Origin: Hyphomicrobium nitrativorans NL23 | GTDB lineage: Bacteria; Pseudomonadota; Alphaproteobacteria; Rhizobiales; Hyphomicrobiaceae | Direction of reading: 5' to 3' | Assembly (NCBI RefSeq): GCF_000503895.1 | Contig: NC_022997.1 | Coordinates: 2,004,501 to 2,068,500, forward strand | DNA: 64,000 nt | The notes under the pieces: model-generated | The model's input: only the letters and a program-made list of their open reading frames with translations | Told to the model about the DNA's origin: nothing | Databases searched by the model: none | Shown: positions 63,842 to 64,000 of the stretch, piece by piece | Numbering within the stretch: the stretch's first letter is position 1 | How the letters are laid out: each line of letters opens with the position of its first letter | Translations under genes and position numbers: made by a program

Positions 63842-64000
63842 ATGGTCGACCTGACGCGTCATGAGCGGCAAGGGGAAACGCCGGTCAATCCCTACAGCCT
63901 GCTCGAAGCCGTCAACAATTCGAGCCATACGGCGCACACGGCGTGGCTGATCTTTCTCGGCGTCATGGCCTATCTCACCATCGCGGTGGCGGGGGTGACG
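63842..64000 (+). CDS. Membrane protein, N-terminal part (cut by window edge)
   Basis: 53 residues visible from ATG 63842 with GAGGGA upstream. NPYSLLEAVNNSSHTAHTAW is followed by a membrane helix, LIFLGVMAYLTIAVAGVT. This start resembles the N-terminal membrane domain that precedes pentapeptide repeats in a group of alphaproteobacterial proteins; the repeats themselves would lie beyond the window, so the call is tentative. Confidence 0.6.
   Translation, partial: MVDLTRHERQGETPVNPYSLLEAVNNSSHTAHTAWLIFLGVMAYLTIAVAGVT

Overview
The window is a GC-rich chromosomal stretch of an alphaproteobacterium, most likely of the order Hyphomicrobiales and perhaps close to Hyphomicrobium. The placement is an inference. 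It rests on the lineage-typical proteins present: an RcdA-like DUF1465 protein, DUF1192, DUF1489, an EipA (DUF1134) envelope protein, a small aa3-oxidase subunit IV, an HWE-family histidine kinase and a glnB-glnA pair behind a sigma-54-like promoter. Genes lie on both strands in short operons. There is no rRNA, convincing tRNA, CRISPR array, prophage or complete insertion sequence.

Layout. 0-10 kb: the end of a GDSL/SGNH-like hydrolase, a tandem palindromic repeat array, an ABC exporter, rpmE, an RcdA-like gene, a CorC/HlyC-type gene broken by a frameshift, a quinone oxidoreductase, a HAD phosphatase and a degenerate EAL protein. 10-23 kb: an SDR protein, an RND efflux pump (permease plus adaptor), two secreted polysaccharide deacetylases, mgtE and an MgtC-like gene in convergent orientation, and two uncharacterised genes. 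23-30 kb: small exported proteins, YdcF, DUF1489, a HisC-like aminotransferase and DUF4846. 30-34 kb: glnA, glnB and the NAD(P)HX repair enzyme. 34-44 kb is rich in envelope genes: a frameshifted TPR gene, two L,D-transpeptidases, an unusually long EipA protein, a third deacetylase, an OmpA-like protein and a His-rich Spy/CpxP-like protein. 44-52 kb: DUF72, an MFS exporter, an FKBP isomerase, several tiny exported proteins, UPF0114, a CoxIV-like peptide, a PPOX-fold protein and a YdeI-like protein. 52-60 kb: a possible inserted cassette flanked by direct repeats, uvrA, a PAS-GGDEF cyclase and an HWE kinase. 60-64 kb: repeats, a three-gene locus with two paralogous exported proteins sharing a Cys-x3-Cys...TGPWGFS motif, a YkgJ-type protein and the start of a membrane protein.

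Themes. Many genes act on or in the cell envelope (peptidoglycan cross-linking, polysaccharide deacetylation, periplasmic folding, efflux). Nitrogen assimilation is represented by glnB-glnA. The intergenic regions carry several families of palindromic or inverted-repeat elements. One composite family occurs at two places about 51 kb apart in opposite orientation, and a 294-bp element has 24-bp terminal inverted repeats. Two genes (the CorC-like and the TPR gene) appear interrupted by single frameshifts that may be real or sequencing errors. The best candidate for something undescribed is the TGPWGFS locus at about 60.9-62.9 kb, followed by the extended EipA protein and the repeat-flanked coiled-coil membrane gene at 53.0-53.8 kb.
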